64,000 nucleotides of DNA from Oscarella lobularis. Its lineage: Eukaryota > Porifera > Homoscleromorpha > Homosclerophorida > Oscarellidae. The notes under the pieces were generated by a model. The model was not told where the DNA came from, ran no database searches, and saw nothing but the letters and a program-made list of their open reading frames with translations. The stretch covers positions 1,922,001 through 1,986,000 of the forward strand of contig NC_089185.1 in NCBI RefSeq assembly GCF_947507565.1, given 5' to 3'. This document shows, piece by piece, positions 10,400 to 21,054 of this stretch (positions are counted from its first letter, which is position 1; each line of letters starts with the position of its first letter). A program made the translations under genes and the position numbers.

Positions 10400-10925
10400 A
10401 GTTAAGGCCATTGAATAGGTTTCAAGGTAATCTTGGTTACGTCGAGGCTTCCAACATCGACCGTCTTGTCGAAGTGTAAGACGAAGTAGAGAGGCAATGT
10501 GTTGTTGTCCATAACAAAGGTCGAAAGACTCCAGAGCCGGCGGAGTCGTGTCCGCTACGTACTGATCCTCGGCGGTAGCATTTGCCGGTAGAATTTCTTT
10601 TACTGCATTGCCGTTTGTATTAATAAGCGCTTCATCCAATATAGCCAAAAATGTATTGTCTTTCGTTGATGCCAAGTCGGACGTCTTTTTGAGATCATTC
10701 AAGTCATCTCGCGACAGACGTATCGTGACGATAGGCCCGTCTAATCCGATAGCTGTAGATTTCTCCAGATATTGCTCCAAAACGCTTGGTTGACCATTCG
10801 CCAGAACGATAAATCTAAGGCTTACGTTATCCTTTCTGATAGCTTCGGAGAATGTAAGATTTAGAAGACCACTGTCAACGTCAAAGTCGAAAGACACTAG
10901 CGAGGGCTGGGTCTCGTCAGAAGCA
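10400..10925 (-). pseudogene. Fragment of a repeat-domain adhesin-like extracellular protein
   Basis: On the minus strand this encodes one near-complete and one partial copy of a roughly 130-residue repeat. It reads PSLVSFDFDVDSGLLNLTFS, then IVTIRLSRDDLNDLKKTSDL, NTFLAILDEALINTNGNAV, then DTTPPALESFDL starting the next unit. The pattern of TTPPxLxSFDLDxxxGxLxLxFS followed by a DxLNxLK block is what I recall from tandem Ig-like or cadherin-like domains of large surface proteins in sponges and choanoflagellates. In the second unit the frame shifts immediately after SFDL (the continuation HFDKTVDVGSLDVTKITL is in another frame). The piece is therefore broken and has no signal peptide or membrane segment. 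It is probably a displaced exon or duplicate. Confidence 0.55.
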
Positions 10926-11013
10926 TAAGATCCTGCCTTTCTTGCTGCAGTAGATATGCTAAAAATGAAGCAGTTGGGTCCCAGCTTTTTTCGTTACTCT
11001 TCCACTTGTACCG

Positions 11014-11838
11014 GTGCATACACACCCTCTGATAGGCATTGCCAGAAGAATGAACTCTAAAATTCGGCAACAGATTCATCAGTACGTCAACGAAGGAATT
11101 ACCAACGTTAAAGTCATTAAAAAGTGCCTCCGTAAGTACGTCCAGGATCACTGCTCAGATAAAGTGAATCCCTTACCTGACGACCGTTCGTATTACCCTA
11201 CCAACAAGGACATTATAAATTGCGTGCTCGCTAGCTTGTCAGAGACCAAATACTCAAACTTTGATCAAGTGCAACTGGAGCAACTGGTTGACAAGTGGAA
11301 AAATTTATTAACGAAGTATTTCTTTCGGCAATGCACTGTTGAGGCAACTGGAGCTGTTTCTCCGCCTACAATGTCTTGTAAGAAAAACCATTGGATGCGT
11401 TTGTGGAAGACGACGACAACGACGACGACGATGCAGGTCAGAGTGACTGTGACGGCGAGAGCGGCAGTGATTCCTCCGAAGGTAGTATTTTCCCTTTGTT
11501 CATCAAGAGCAGTGGCAACGGCAGTTGTTATGCAGGTATGGCTACACACTTGCGCTCCTAAATGCAACGTATAAAACGACAAAATCAATTGGCTCTTTTC
11601 CTCTTGTGCGTGCCTACTAACTGCTATTAAATTCCCGTTGCCGAATTTATTGTTGAACGAGAAACATCAAATCTCATTTCAGAAGCTCTTCAAATTATAG
11701 CTCAGTGGAACGAATATTGGAACCAACCGTTCTTCATGGTTGATTACAGCAAGGCAGAACTAAATGCAATTTCTGCAGCGTTTCCAAACGCTGAAGTGCA
11801 TTTGTGCGATTTTCATCGAGAGCAAGCGTGGCAAAGGT
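11014..11838 (+). pseudogene. MULE/CARF-type transposase-derived gene, internally deleted
   Basis: Three coding blocks lie on the plus strand. 11014-11330: MNSKIRQQIHQYVNEGITNV and PTNKDIINCVLASLSE...SNFDQ, the N-terminal region of calcium-responsive-transcription-factor-like MULE proteins. 11400-11485: an acidic linker (DDDNDDDDAGQSD) ending in a donor. About 11638-11838: VERETSNLISEALQIIAQWN, FFMVDYSKAELNAI and HLCDFHREQAWQR, the second half of the MULE DDE core (a catalytic Asp in MVDYSKAE, then CDFHREQAW). The part that should carry the first catalytic Asp (the LLDATYKT-like block) is missing, so the copy cannot be active. Splice sites flank the last block (caaag|gtgtat). Confidence 0.68.
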
Positions 11839-12539
11839 GTATCCGCAGTGTTGAGTGTTTAATTATAGGGTATAAATAGAACCCAGAATAAGTACGGTAT
11901 ACCGTACACCACGAAAAATATACGGAAATCGTGCGAGCATCAAATTGTTTATGTAAGGCCAACAACTAGTGTCGACAACAGCGATATCGTTACGTCCGAA
12001 TCGGAATCGGACGACGATATCAGAAACGCACGCGCCGCTGCGTAGATCAGAAAACGTGAACTGTCGCCGGAAATGTATAAGAATATATAATGATATCTTA
12101 CTATTATTTCTGAGAGAGCCGTTGCTTTACAGTGCCGTTATTGATCTCACCGGCAAAGACGAAAGCACTGCGGAACGGACTCTCCCAGTGTAGAAAGCTT
12201 CGCTGAGATAACAACCGAATAAATCCGTTTGCTTGTACGATTTAGTTGCATTTATAGAGACGCCAACTTGTCCAGCAGCAAGACGCAGCATATGCGCATT
12301 CGCTTTCATGCGATGAACAAAAGGTGTGCTCCATTCTATAGAAATGTCAAGCGGATATATATTTGTCAATAGGACCGGGAGCGAGAACTGCAATTGCAAG
12401 AAATGTGAGTAAATCATAGCGTAAATTGCATAAATAATCCTGGCGTATGTATTTAAGGCGATCGTTGGCGACGGCGGAGGCTCAGCAGAAGGTGCAAAAT
12501 TAATTTGCAAGAGTGGATCTTTGCCTAATATGTTGACTT

Positions 12540-12979
12540 CAAGCTTGAAAGACAGAGACGAGCGACACTGAGTTCTCTTGTCTCCGAAGAACCTAGTAGC
12601 AGCGACTACAAAACTGTCAGTGTGAAAATTCGAATGCCTAATGGGCAAGAGATTAAAAGGCGTTTTTCAGGATTCGACGACACTCTACAGGTTTGGTTAC
12701 GCATACAGGCAAAAATTTTTATCATGCGCTGTTTGAGTAGAAAGTTTCTGGGCTACTTGGGCGACTTCTGTTGTACTCGTCCAGAAAAGATGATTAAATC
12801 TCATTCAATCATTCACTAGCATTCTAGTGGAAGCTACGCAAAGTTTGAGTACATCGATACTCTTCCAAAACTTTGCAGTCAAAAAGAGCACAATAACTCC
12901 TAAAGAAGCAAGAACGCATGTTTTTGAAGCCGAATACGCGATTTCTGGAGTTCTCCAGGGTTTTGTGCAAATGGCTTCT
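12540..12979 (+). CDS. Two exons of an unidentified protein with a UBX-like strand
   Basis: The first exon (to about 12690) reads ATLSSLVSEEPSSSDYKTVS, then VKIRMPNGQEIKRRFSGFDD, followed by TLQ and a donor-like caggtttgg. The I-x-M-P-N-G-x-E-I-x-R-R-F pattern resembles the first strands of UBX/ubiquitin-like domains. The second exon (acceptor attctag at about 12827; donor aag|gtaaga at 12979) reads VEATQSLSTSILFQNFAVKK, then EARTHVFEAEYAISGVLQGF. No further exons are recognised. It could be part of a multi-copy HECT-type gene like the one at 23-26 kb. That link is inference. Confidence 0.35.
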
Positions 12980-13221
12980 AAGGTAAGACACTTGCGCGAA
13001 ATGCATACTGTAGACATTGTTTAAAAGCATTTTATTATAAAAGAAAGCGGGGTACCTTAATTAACTCTCCGTCGCGGATGAATGCGGTGTACCGTAAATG
13101 GTGCTTTTACAGACCGTCCAAAAACGTTTTTTGTTTCTTCAGCCTCCATAGACGCTGCGGAACCTTAGTACTTCTTCTAGCACAAACAATTTCCGTTAAA
13201 TCGTCGCTTGCAGTCGCGAAG

Positions 13222-13260
13222 CAGGGGGGGTTTGCGCTAGCGCGCGTTTCAGCCACGCCT
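13222..13260 (+). repeat. Solitary TIR-like sequence of the CAGGGG family
   Basis: CAGGGGGGGTTTGCGCTAGC followed by GCGCGTTTCAGCCACGCC matches the layout of the ends at 31038 and 45550 (CAGGGG, a GCG core, CGCGCGTT, then GCCAC). No homologous exon follows at 320 bp and no partner end was found. It may be a solo end or a MITE relic. Confidence 0.45.
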
Positions 13261-13564
13261 TTGTCCAAAACTCGTCCTATTTGCCTATCGTGTGCTTATT
13301 TTTGGTATGTCGCCTTGCTGTTTAATTAAGCAAACTAACTACTTAGTGGTGTTTTACTTCGCTAAATCACACGTAGTTATTCGAACGAAGGTGCCAAAGG
13401 AATTCGTCGGTTTCACGAATGTTTTCCAAGGAGGATAGGCCCGCGGGCCTTCTTTGGTATGCAGAATAGGTTTACTTTCTTAAATCAGAGTTGGTGCACC
13501 CTCCTTTTTTATGGCGCGTGATGAACGCCATAATGAGCGCCATAATTCGTGTGCGTGCGAATGC

Positions 13565-13660
13565 TATGTTTAACATGTGTATGTTTAACATTGTAAGTTT
13601 AACATTGTATGTTTAACATTGTAAGTTTAACATTGTTTGTTTAAAATTGTAAGTTTAACC
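13565..13660. repeat. Short tandem repeat, about 14-bp unit (GTATGTTTAACATT)
   Basis: About six to seven imperfect units of TGTATGTTTAACAT / TGTAAGTTTAACAT in direct array. No coding role seen. Confidence 0.85.
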
Positions 13661-13990
13661 GTAGTTTTGGATTTCTTGGGAAGCAGCCGATCTTTGAGTC
13701 CATTTCAACAACTCTTGATGACTTTCATAAGACTTACCGGTAGACGCAATTTTCCTTTCGACTACCTTGCTTATCAGTTCGGAGTGCATACATCGACGTG
13801 TTTCAGGCTTTTTGTAACAACAAATTCTGCAATGTACAGACAACTGATTCATCTCGTTTCTTAGCTACATTGTGACCTTCTGCTCTTCACGCTGCCGATG
13901 AGCTTCGTGAACCACAGTTAGCACTTCACAGTTATCATTGACTGTTTTGAGATTTTCGTAGATCGACCAGTCAACATGCTTGCTCGCGCC
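13655..13990 (-). CDS. Unrecognised minus-strand open region with a CxxC motif
   Basis: Two minus-strand blocks in one frame are separated by a stop near 13865. The first is [20 protein letters not shown] with [10 protein letters not shown], the second [20 protein letters not shown] with [12 protein letters not shown]. Codon-like composition and the HCRICC cysteine cluster suggest former coding sequence, but no family is recognised. The stop and the tandem repeat at its 3' end argue for a relic. Confidence 0.22.
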
Positions 13991-14903
13991 CAAACCCACT
14001 CGTCTTACAAGAAGGTTTGCAAGAAACACAACACAGCTAAATAATTAAGTTGAATCAGCCCACAGGGTACCATTGTTTTTATTTCCACCGTATGAGGAGG
14101 TCGAGCTAGTGATAAATGGATAACTGAAAATTGGGGAATATTGGATAACATTGTACCACCGGGATAATATCCTTTTCTTCAATCTTCAGGATGCTCTCAG
14201 TACCGTGCAAGCCAATGTCTACGGTGGCCGATACGGGGTTTCCACTTCTCACTGCTCACTTCTCACTGCTCGATTCGGGACGTGCCATAAAGCGAATAAT
14301 CTAACGAGATTGATATATGCCAAAACTCTTTCTGAATTTAATACATTTCGAGCATCTGTTATTTTCAGCCGACGTTTTGAGATGGCAGTGTTACGATAGG
14401 AGTGTAGCCAAGTAGGTGAATTTCAGGATTCGAGGAGAAGCTTGCTTTGGAAATTGAGATTCTTTTCTCCTTGCCATACGAACAAATTTTTTGTCAGGAT
14501 TTCTTGGTCATGTTTCGGTTTTATGAATAAACTGGTGAAAACCCGGAAAGTTTTTAATGATCACATTAGACGAATGAATCGGCGGTGTTCAGAGTCTGAA
14601 CGCGAAGACGCGCGCCGATTCGGGTTGTATGGGATAATAGAGGAGGACGTCTTGGTATCGGTAGAAAGCGCCGCAGATGGCGAGACAGAGGAGGATAAAG
14701 ATGAGGATCGCCGTAGAGCCAGTATCGTCTCGCGTTGCAAGGCCCTTCTCCCTGATCTCACGTATAAAGACGGAAGGGGAGAAGGGCCTGGTAGTTCCAA
14801 GGTGTGAAAAGGTCACGTGAGATCCCCTTTTGGGGGCAGCGGTCAGCCATGTGCGTCTTTCAGTACTTGTCTTAACCCCAGGGTAGTATCAGTATCGCTC
14901 TTG

Positions 14904-15288
14904 GGCACTCGTACTTAGCTCTCGTGCAGGGGCTTGGCTCTTGTGCTTCTCTTCGCTAGCGCACTCGCCAAACGGATGGAATCTGGTCTTTACGAAGATA
15001 GTTTGGTTTAGTAAGCAGATTCGCAGGTTTCACTTTTCAAAATGGCGTGCTTATTTCGGTGTCATGTAGGCTGAGAGAACATGTTCACTACCACCCTCGC
15101 TATGTTCATGATGGCATCTAACTGCCCCGGACAAAAGTGCGGGAGCTGAAGGTTGTTCCGTAGAACGTCGCAAGCCAAAGTTCCCAGTGACGACTCTATT
15201 TTGATAGATGCGTTCCTGCAAGCGAAGTACGCTAGCGAAGAGAAGCATGAGAGCCAGGCCCCTGCACGACAGCTAAGTACGAGGGCAC
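14904..15288. repeat. Inverted-repeat (foldback) element with about 58-bp arms
   Basis: The left arm 14904-14961 (GGCACTCGTACTTAGCTCTC...TTCTCTTCGCTAGCG) and right arm 15230-15288 (CGCTAGCGAAGAGAAGCATG...AAGTACGAGGGCAC) are inverted copies with only a few mismatches, separated by about 270 bp. Central sequence has no recognised gene. It is consistent with a foldback MITE, but no clear target duplication was found. Confidence 0.7.
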
Positions 15289-15387
15289 GTATACTAGCCT
15301 ACCTTTCGCCGCTGCCTTCAGAAACTGACGCCCTGTCAAATCAAAAATCTTTTTGTCAAAAGTTTACGCCGTATTCGTATCGCATTG

Positions 15388-15500
15388 ACTTTCGACGTCG
15401 GTTGTCGACGTCGCCACTCGAACGTCGACGTCGGCTGTCGACACCGCCACTCGAACGTCGACATCGGTTGTCAACGCCGCCACTTGAACGTCAACGTCGG
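15388..15500. repeat. 33-bp tandem repeat (CGACGTCGGTTGTCGACGYC unit)
   Basis: Slightly more than three units of 33 bp (CGACGTCGGTTGTCGACGTC, then GCCACTCGAACGT). Because 33 is a multiple of 3, open frames run through the array (11-residue RRRLSTPPLER units), but there is no start, domain or neighbour to support a protein. Confidence 0.85.
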
Positions 15501-16671
15501 TTGCCTCTTAAATGTAGCGGAATGGCGAAAGACCACGCTGGGTGTACGTGAGAGAAATAGACTAGCATGAGACGTTCACATAAATTGCCGTCTGTAATTT
15601 TTAGGGGTTTTCATGATAATGTACGTTGTTGACAACGTTCGTGAGAGAAAATCCATATCCAAGATGAAACCGTTTCGAGGATGTCTCAACGAGCTTCCGT
15701 CATGGCAAAATACAAATCGTTAGGACCCTACGACGCTGTAATAGACAAAATCTTTCTTCCTAAAGAGGAGGTTAGTACTAGAACTACAGTATTACAGTAT
15801 AGCCAATATTGTACAGTTTATGGCTCTTTCTAATGATATTGTTTTATTAATATATTTAGGAATTAGATATTGATGCAGACGAGGAAGAGCAGCGATCAAT
15901 GTTGAGGAACATTGATTCGAAGACGGAATCTGAAGATTCGACGTGCCAGTGCCGTGACGTCTTGCCTTTGCTGCGAAATATCGAAGCAATGACTAAAGAT
16001 GTTTACGACAGCATCAATCTAGTAGGTCTTCGCAAACTTTTGTTTATAAATATTCGTGCTTTTATATAGAGCTTAATGTGTATTAATTAAAGTATTTTTC
16101 TTAGGTCTGTAAGACTACAGTGCCCGTCCGCATTAGTGTCCAATTTATGTGCGCGCGCTATCGCGCGCTATTTGAATTTAGGTGAGGTTAGAGCTCTGCC
16201 CTTTTGCTGAGCCTGTATATAAGGAATTTATTCACAAACTGTATGATCCGTAAAGAGTTTGTCTCAGTTATAATCGCAATAGAGAAGAAGTCCTGATCAG
16301 GAGCAGTTGCTTTACGAAAAGCTTAGGTGCAGGCTTTCAGTACACATTGCGTAAATCGAATCAAGCACTTTCTACTGCCTGATAGTAAAGCTAAAGAATG
16401 GCGAAAGCGCTTTTTCCATTTTCGCCTTTGCGAAAGATACAATCAGCTGATTATGGGCAAAGAGGTCTTTTACCAAAACGTTCACGCAGGCTTCAGGAGG
16501 GTTTTTCAGGTCGCGAGTGCATACAGCAGTCGTGCCTAGGTGGTATCTCTAACCATCGCTTAAAGCCTTTATTCAATTGCTACTTAGATTTGGGCGCAGA
16601 CGTGTTACGGACATTCGGAATAAAAATTATGTCGAAAAATTAGCGCACGCTAGGTTGAATACTACTCTGGT

Positions 16672-16910
16672 ATGGAAAGTTTTTCGTTCAACCTGCTCGT
16701 TAAAGGAGTGAAGTTTTACGAAGGATACCAGTACATTCGAGAAGGTGTCCCTGCTGTTCTTGAATGGGAGAGAGGAAACCGAGACCCAAACGCCGTCGCC
16801 GTGTTTGTTCGGACTCCTCGCGGCAATGTAATGAGTTGCCACGTGGAATACCGTCTTGCCCAAATAATTGGGCCCTATTTGAAGTCAGGGAAAGTTGTAG
16901 CGCAAGGGTG
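16672..16910 (+). CDS. HIRAN-like domain exon carried inside the transposon
   Basis: From ATG 16672 it reads MESFSFNLLVKGVKFYEGYQ, VLEWERGNRDPNAVAVFVRT and MSCHVEYRLAQIIGPYLKSG, ending at a good donor (caagg|gtgagc). The G-V-x-F-Y-x-G-Y-x-Y opening and the E-x-G-N-x-x-D-P-N-A-V-A-V core are the hallmark of HIRAN domains, which bind 3'-OH or single-stranded DNA ends in HLTF and related proteins. The downstream exon was not identified, and the hAT-like MITE sits in the next intron. Whether this is a transposon gene or captured host sequence is unclear. Another HIRAN-like domain occurs in gene A at 34.6-34.9 kb. Confidence 0.6.
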
Positions 16911-16933
16911 AGCTGTACTGCAGTAGTACATTA

Positions 16934-17404
16934 CAGTGGCGGATCTAGGATTTGAGCAAGGGGGGGTCCATGGGAGAGGTTGCGAGCGCCGAAGGCGCGC
17001 GAAAATTTTTTGCCGACCACGCCCACATTGGCGCATTTTCGTTGCATTTTAACATCTACACAGTTTTATTATTCAAGTATAATGGTCCTCTAAAATAAAC
17101 CTTAGTTTAATTTTTCTCGCGCAAATCTGCAAAAATGTTGTCAGTTAAACTTTTTTGCAAATTTTACGAGATATTTTCATCAGGGCGTTGCCTTAGACCA
17201 GTCAGCAAGCGCGATGAGGTGTCTAATTAACTTTCATCGGCTAAATCTCCTCTCCCTAACCCTAACCTTTATCTTAAGTGGCGTCCCACATACAAAATCA
17301 CTGCGTTTACTTCAATTCCACTTTTAAAAAAATTTTTGTTTAGCCCAAAGGGGGGGTCCATGGACCCCATGGACCCCCCCCCCCCCCCCCTGGATCCGCC
17401 ACTG
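16934..17404. mobile_element. hAT-like MITE, 471 bp, TIR CAGTGGCGGATC
   Basis: It starts CAGTGGCGGATCTAGG and ends CCTGGATCCGCCACTG, flanked by a direct CATTA (16929-16933, 17405-17409). CAGTGGCGGATC-type ends are common in hAT MITEs, and a 5-bp duplication fits the hAT5 group. Poly-G/poly-C tracts with GGGGGGTCCATGG lie just inside both ends. It is nested in the IS630-like element, so it inserted later. Confidence 0.8.
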
Positions 17405-17588
17405 CATTACAGTACGTTTATTTTACAACGTGAACTTAAGGAAATATTTGGAAGAACCCTACGCAGGAGCAACCCGAAGCTGGAGGGACAGAGTTGCTCA
17501 GGCTGACGTCATTTTTAGACGGCCATGACAAACAGTATATTTATTTTATGAGAGTTGTATAAGTGTAAGGTGCGTAAACATCGGTCAA

Positions 17589-19358
17589 TCAGGTATAATT
17601 CTCCGTGCGTATTCTCCTGTGTGATTTAAACACTTTGACAGCATACTCCGCTTCAGGGCCACCGTTGTTTCCATCCATATAAGCTCTTTCATATTCCCTG
17701 ACCCGCCGGTAGAATTTCCTAATAAGATCTAGAGTAACTACATCTAGAGCATTAGGCAGAGATTTTCTTAGTCCTCCAATAGTGTAATTGCAATAGGCTC
17801 TAGTGTATCGTTTTGCTTCCCCCACACGCGTTCAATGGCATTCAGTTCGCAGTGGAACTTGGGTAGAAACAGGCAGTGATGACCACGGTTTTTGATGAAG
17901 TCTTCCACCATTGATTGTTCATTCTGAAAGTCATCAAATGAATTCAGAAATGCAATCAATTTATCTCTTTTTTTCAGATGACTATCGACCATTCCTCGAA
18001 AAGTGCATGCGGCCCTAAGCCCAAGAGTTATTCCGTTCTCATCATTAAATGATTGCACAGCATCTCTGAAAATGGTGTCACGCAATTGCGGTTGCCCTCC
18101 CCCTGGTTTGACGTTCATTTTGTTTGCAACCAGTGCGTCAGGTGCTTTTGCTGTATGATTGCAGCTCTGATCAAAAATGAACAGTAAGGTAAAGCGATCT
18201 TGAGGGTACTTAGCTTCTGCAATTGAAACTGCCTTTTTAACTTGTTCCATAAATTTTTCTGATTTCCAGTACTCTTCACGATTTTGACCATATTCCAACA
18301 AAACTCTCGCTGCGCATGGACTATTCGGGAGGTCCGTTGGATTACCTAAGGATTGAACATCATCGTCAGTTAGAGAAAGGAAGCCCCCAAACTCTTCGAT
18401 GAAATCAGACACCATGATACCAGCGCCTTTCCATTTAGGTTTTATAGATGTTTGATCGCTCATTGCCCACATAGTGCTCTGGTCTTCATTAGACTGAAAG
18501 ATAGATTCGTCATGAAAAATTTTCACGAGATGTTTTTCTGCATCTACAGAACCTAAAAATACGGATACGTACACACATAAAAACGTTCATAGGATGCACA
18601 AGATAAACAAATGACCTACCAAAGTCTGATGGTTGTACACCTGTAAGCTCATCACTTGGATGCGGTGGTGGTTTGTGCGTTGACTGCAAGAGTGAAAGGG
18701 TGTTGAGATACACTTCTCTTTCTGCCTTCACGTCAGGTCTAAAAACAGTTTTTAGAAAAGTTCAATGTTTTGAATTACTCCCTAGCCTTTCGTGTCCATC
18801 CAGATACACAGATTTTCTGTTTGCTGACACTCTTTCAAAGCCTAAACTGTGAAGAAATCTGCCAGCAGTGCTAATACTAATGGAAGCAGGGAATCCAGGA
18901 GGTAAGCGAAGCGAGGGCAGAAGGTCGTTATTAATATATTGCGCAAAATGAGCGACAGTCATGTTTGGCGAGCCCCTGACGCAGCTGTTATCCCTAGCCC
19001 ACTTAGAAGCTTTTGCGCGACAGTCCTCGTTGCTAATAATAGAGTGCCTACTGTACTTCCCCCGGGCATAAAAGGAAAACTCGCGTCCGTGAAGTTCAAA
19101 GTCGTCCTTCCACCGTCGTATGGTTCGTTCGCTCTTATCGACAATTTCTGCAGTGGCTGCTGCTGATTTCATCGCGCTGGGATTGACGTGGCGCATGTGA
19201 TAATAGAAAAGCACAAGTGAAATCATCTTTAGATCTTCACGACACCGCGACTGCACCCAGGACGTCAAATCATCCCAGGCATCATCTGCAGTGTAGCACT
19301 CGCTCTCTTCGACGTCTTCCACCTGTAACTCTTCGCTTTGATCATCAGGATCGCTCAA
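17589..19358 (-). pseudogene. IS630/Tc1-mariner-like DDE transposase, three exons, one frameshift
   Basis: Minus strand, start 19358. Exon 1 (19358-18787) has a helix-turn-helix-like region (SERTIRRWKDDFELHGREFS) and SVYLDGHE. Intron 1 (18786-18739, 48 nt) must begin with GC to rejoin the family motif DGHERPDV. Exon 2 is 18738-18620. Intron 2 is 18619-18553. Exon 3 starts at 18552. The catalytic triad is visible: FHDES, the Asp of IFDQSCNHTA, and the Glu of ELNAIERVWG. KWKGAGIMVSDFI is typical of this large DDE family. At 17819-17823 a run of five C (G on the coding strand) puts the tail (AKRYTRAYCNYTIGGLRKSL) in another frame. A sixth G would restore it. Otherwise complete. Confidence 0.82.
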
Positions 19359-20294
19359 TGGAGCAGGCAGTGGAAGATCCGGTAGAGGAGGTTCCTCGGC
19401 TACAGCTGTACATACAAGAAAAAGGCGGTTCCCCCGCGTGAGATCGAATAAATGCTAATTCTCACGTGCGTCGATGAGTTCAGGAGGATTTTGTTCCTGT
19501 AAGGCAGGAAATCGTGCGGCACGCATACGCTGTGCTGATAGTTATCGCTTTTGCTTCAAAGTTGGTTTTCGTGAGGCCATTTCGAAGAAAGAACACGAGA
19601 ACGTAAACGCGCGCTAAGTCGTTGCCATGACACGTATCAACTTACGGGATGTTTACTAACGGTCCTCACTCGCACGTGCCTTAGCTGATTGGCCCGCCCA
19701 CTAACTTCCCAGGCAAGCATCGAGCTGTTACGGGACTACTCTGACGCAATTCTTCAAGCCATCACCAACCTGCCCGTATGTGGTAAAACCCCGTACGACG
19801 AACTATCGCTAAGCTACAGCACTTCGAAGGATTGGACACTAATGCGGACGGGCACTGTACAGCGCCGAAGAAACGGCCGTTAAGCAGGTTATTAGAACAT
19901 AAAGTGTTGCTTGCTGCTGTCTAAAACTTCAGTTGTAGGCAAGCCAAAGAAAGAGGGGCCGTTTTGATGAAAGTGATCCTCTCCCTACTCCTAAAGCACA
20001 ATCCTTCAAGTCTGAAGTACGCTGTAAAAACTTATCTTCTGTGCCTGAAGCTCGACTTTGTATAGTTCATATCTGTTGGAGGTAAATATTTTGCGAAGCA
20101 GTCTCGCGCTAGCGAAGAGCGCCGGAGAACCCTTCAGGATGGCTAGAAAGCTCGTTCCGGAATTTTTACAAAGGCAAGAGAGTGCACCTGTAGAAACTTG
20201 GTACTAAATTTTCTGTTTATAGAAAGGATTTTGTGTTTTTTTTTAAATTCGCGCCGTCTATCAGGGTTGTGTATATACGGGCTTGGCATTTCCA

Positions 20295-20807
20295 TTCACG
20301 GCATCGAAAATGTCTCAGAATGGCAGTAAGTGCAAACCGTATGTGCTCCTAAATCGCAAGAGACGTATTTCAGCAATTGAAGAAAAGTTCTCTGGGCGTC
20401 TTGTTTTGTCATAGGCGGGAAAAGTTTGGATGGACGATTTCCTCACCGAAGACTTTTTGCGCCGCGTTATTGGCTCTTTATCATTCGGTCCTAGACTCCT
20501 CGTCTGGGACTCATTTCGCTGCCACATATCGCAGGACACCAAGTCTGTGCTCGCCCAAATGAGGGTACAATGTGCTGTTGTGCCTGGAGGCTGCACGAAG
20601 TTTATCCAAGCACCTGATGTTTCGTGGAACAAACCTTTTATTGACGCCATCTCAAAGTTTCACGAAGAATGGATGGCCGATGGTTCTGAGAAGGAGCTGA
20701 CGAAAGCTGGCAACTGTCGACGTCCCCCAATAGCGACATATTTGCAATGGGTTGCCGATGACTGGGACAACTTGTCCACAGACCAGATACGAAAGTCCTT
20801 TAAATAA
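20295..20807 (+). pseudogene. pogo-like transposase relic, 5'-truncated
   Basis: The C-terminal half of a pogo/DDE_1 transposase. It reads NGSKCKPYVLLNRKRRISAI, a TAG stop near 20415, then MDDFLTEDFLRRVIG, LLVWDSFRCHIS (second catalytic Asp) and FIQAPDVSWNKPFIDAISKF (third acidic position), ending at 20807. The DNA-binding N-terminus and the first Asp are missing, so it is inactive. It is distinct from the intact pogo at 24 kb (LQPCDVYWNKPF there, IQAPDVSWNKPF here). Confidence 0.8.
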
Positions 20808-20836
20808 TTACTCTGTATGTACCTTGAGGACAGGCA

Positions 20837-20838
20837 GG

Positions 20839-20880
<42 letters not shown>

Positions 20881-20890
20881 GCCGCCGCGC
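20837..20890. repeat. (CGT)n / (CCG)n trinucleotide microsatellite
   Basis: About eight GTC/CGT units run into about seven GCC units, encoding poly-Arg or poly-Ala in open frames. Not a gene. Confidence 0.9.
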
Positions 20891-21054
20891 ATTCTGCTAA
20901 CAGATCAAATAGTATCAATATAATTTTTTCAACGCGATCTTAGGCTGTGTCGTCCATCATTGACTCGGTCCGGGTGTCGCTGTCCCGACGACTTGCGCTT
21001 GCAACGGCGACAACCTAGGCAGAAAAAAGCCAAAAAATAAAAATACAGAAAAAT

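Larger units (their letters stand above)
16118..19857. mobile_element. IS630/Tc1-mariner-like transposon, 3740 bp, perfect 27-bp TIRs
   Basis: Terminal inverted repeats start CAGTGCCCGTCCGCATTAGT and match for 27 bp at 16118-16144 and, inverted, 19831-19857. TA flanks both sides (16116-16117, 19858-19859). Inside are a minus-strand DDE transposase (19358-17589), a plus-strand HIRAN-type exon (16672-16910) and a nested hAT-like MITE (16934-17404). The TIR identity implies recent movement, although the transposase carries one frameshift. The target is the third exon of a small gene. Confidence 0.9.
15681..19887 (+). pseudogene. Small host-like gene split in exon 3 by a transposon
   Basis: Exon 1 (15681-15770, ATG, donor gttagt) reads MSQRASVMAKYKSLGPYDAV. 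Exon 2 (15860-16021, acceptor atttag, donor gtaggt) reads ELDIDADEEEQRSMLRNIDS, then CQCRDVLPLLRNIEAMTKDV. Both are multiples of three and join in phase 0. Exon 3 begins at 16105 after ttcttag (V C K T) and is cut at a TA by the element at 16118-19857. Resuming at 19860 it gives T A P K K R P L S up to the donor at 19888. The basic KKRP could be a nuclear signal. I do not recognise the protein. Later exons were not identified. Confidence 0.5.

Noticed and set aside
15153-15551. ORF with RRRLSTPPLER repeats
   Set aside because: Runs through the foldback arm and a 33-bp minisatellite; no start context, domain or splice sites.
17250-17272. CCCTAACCCTAACC telomere-like word
   Set aside because: Only two units, inside a MITE; not a telomere or interstitial array.
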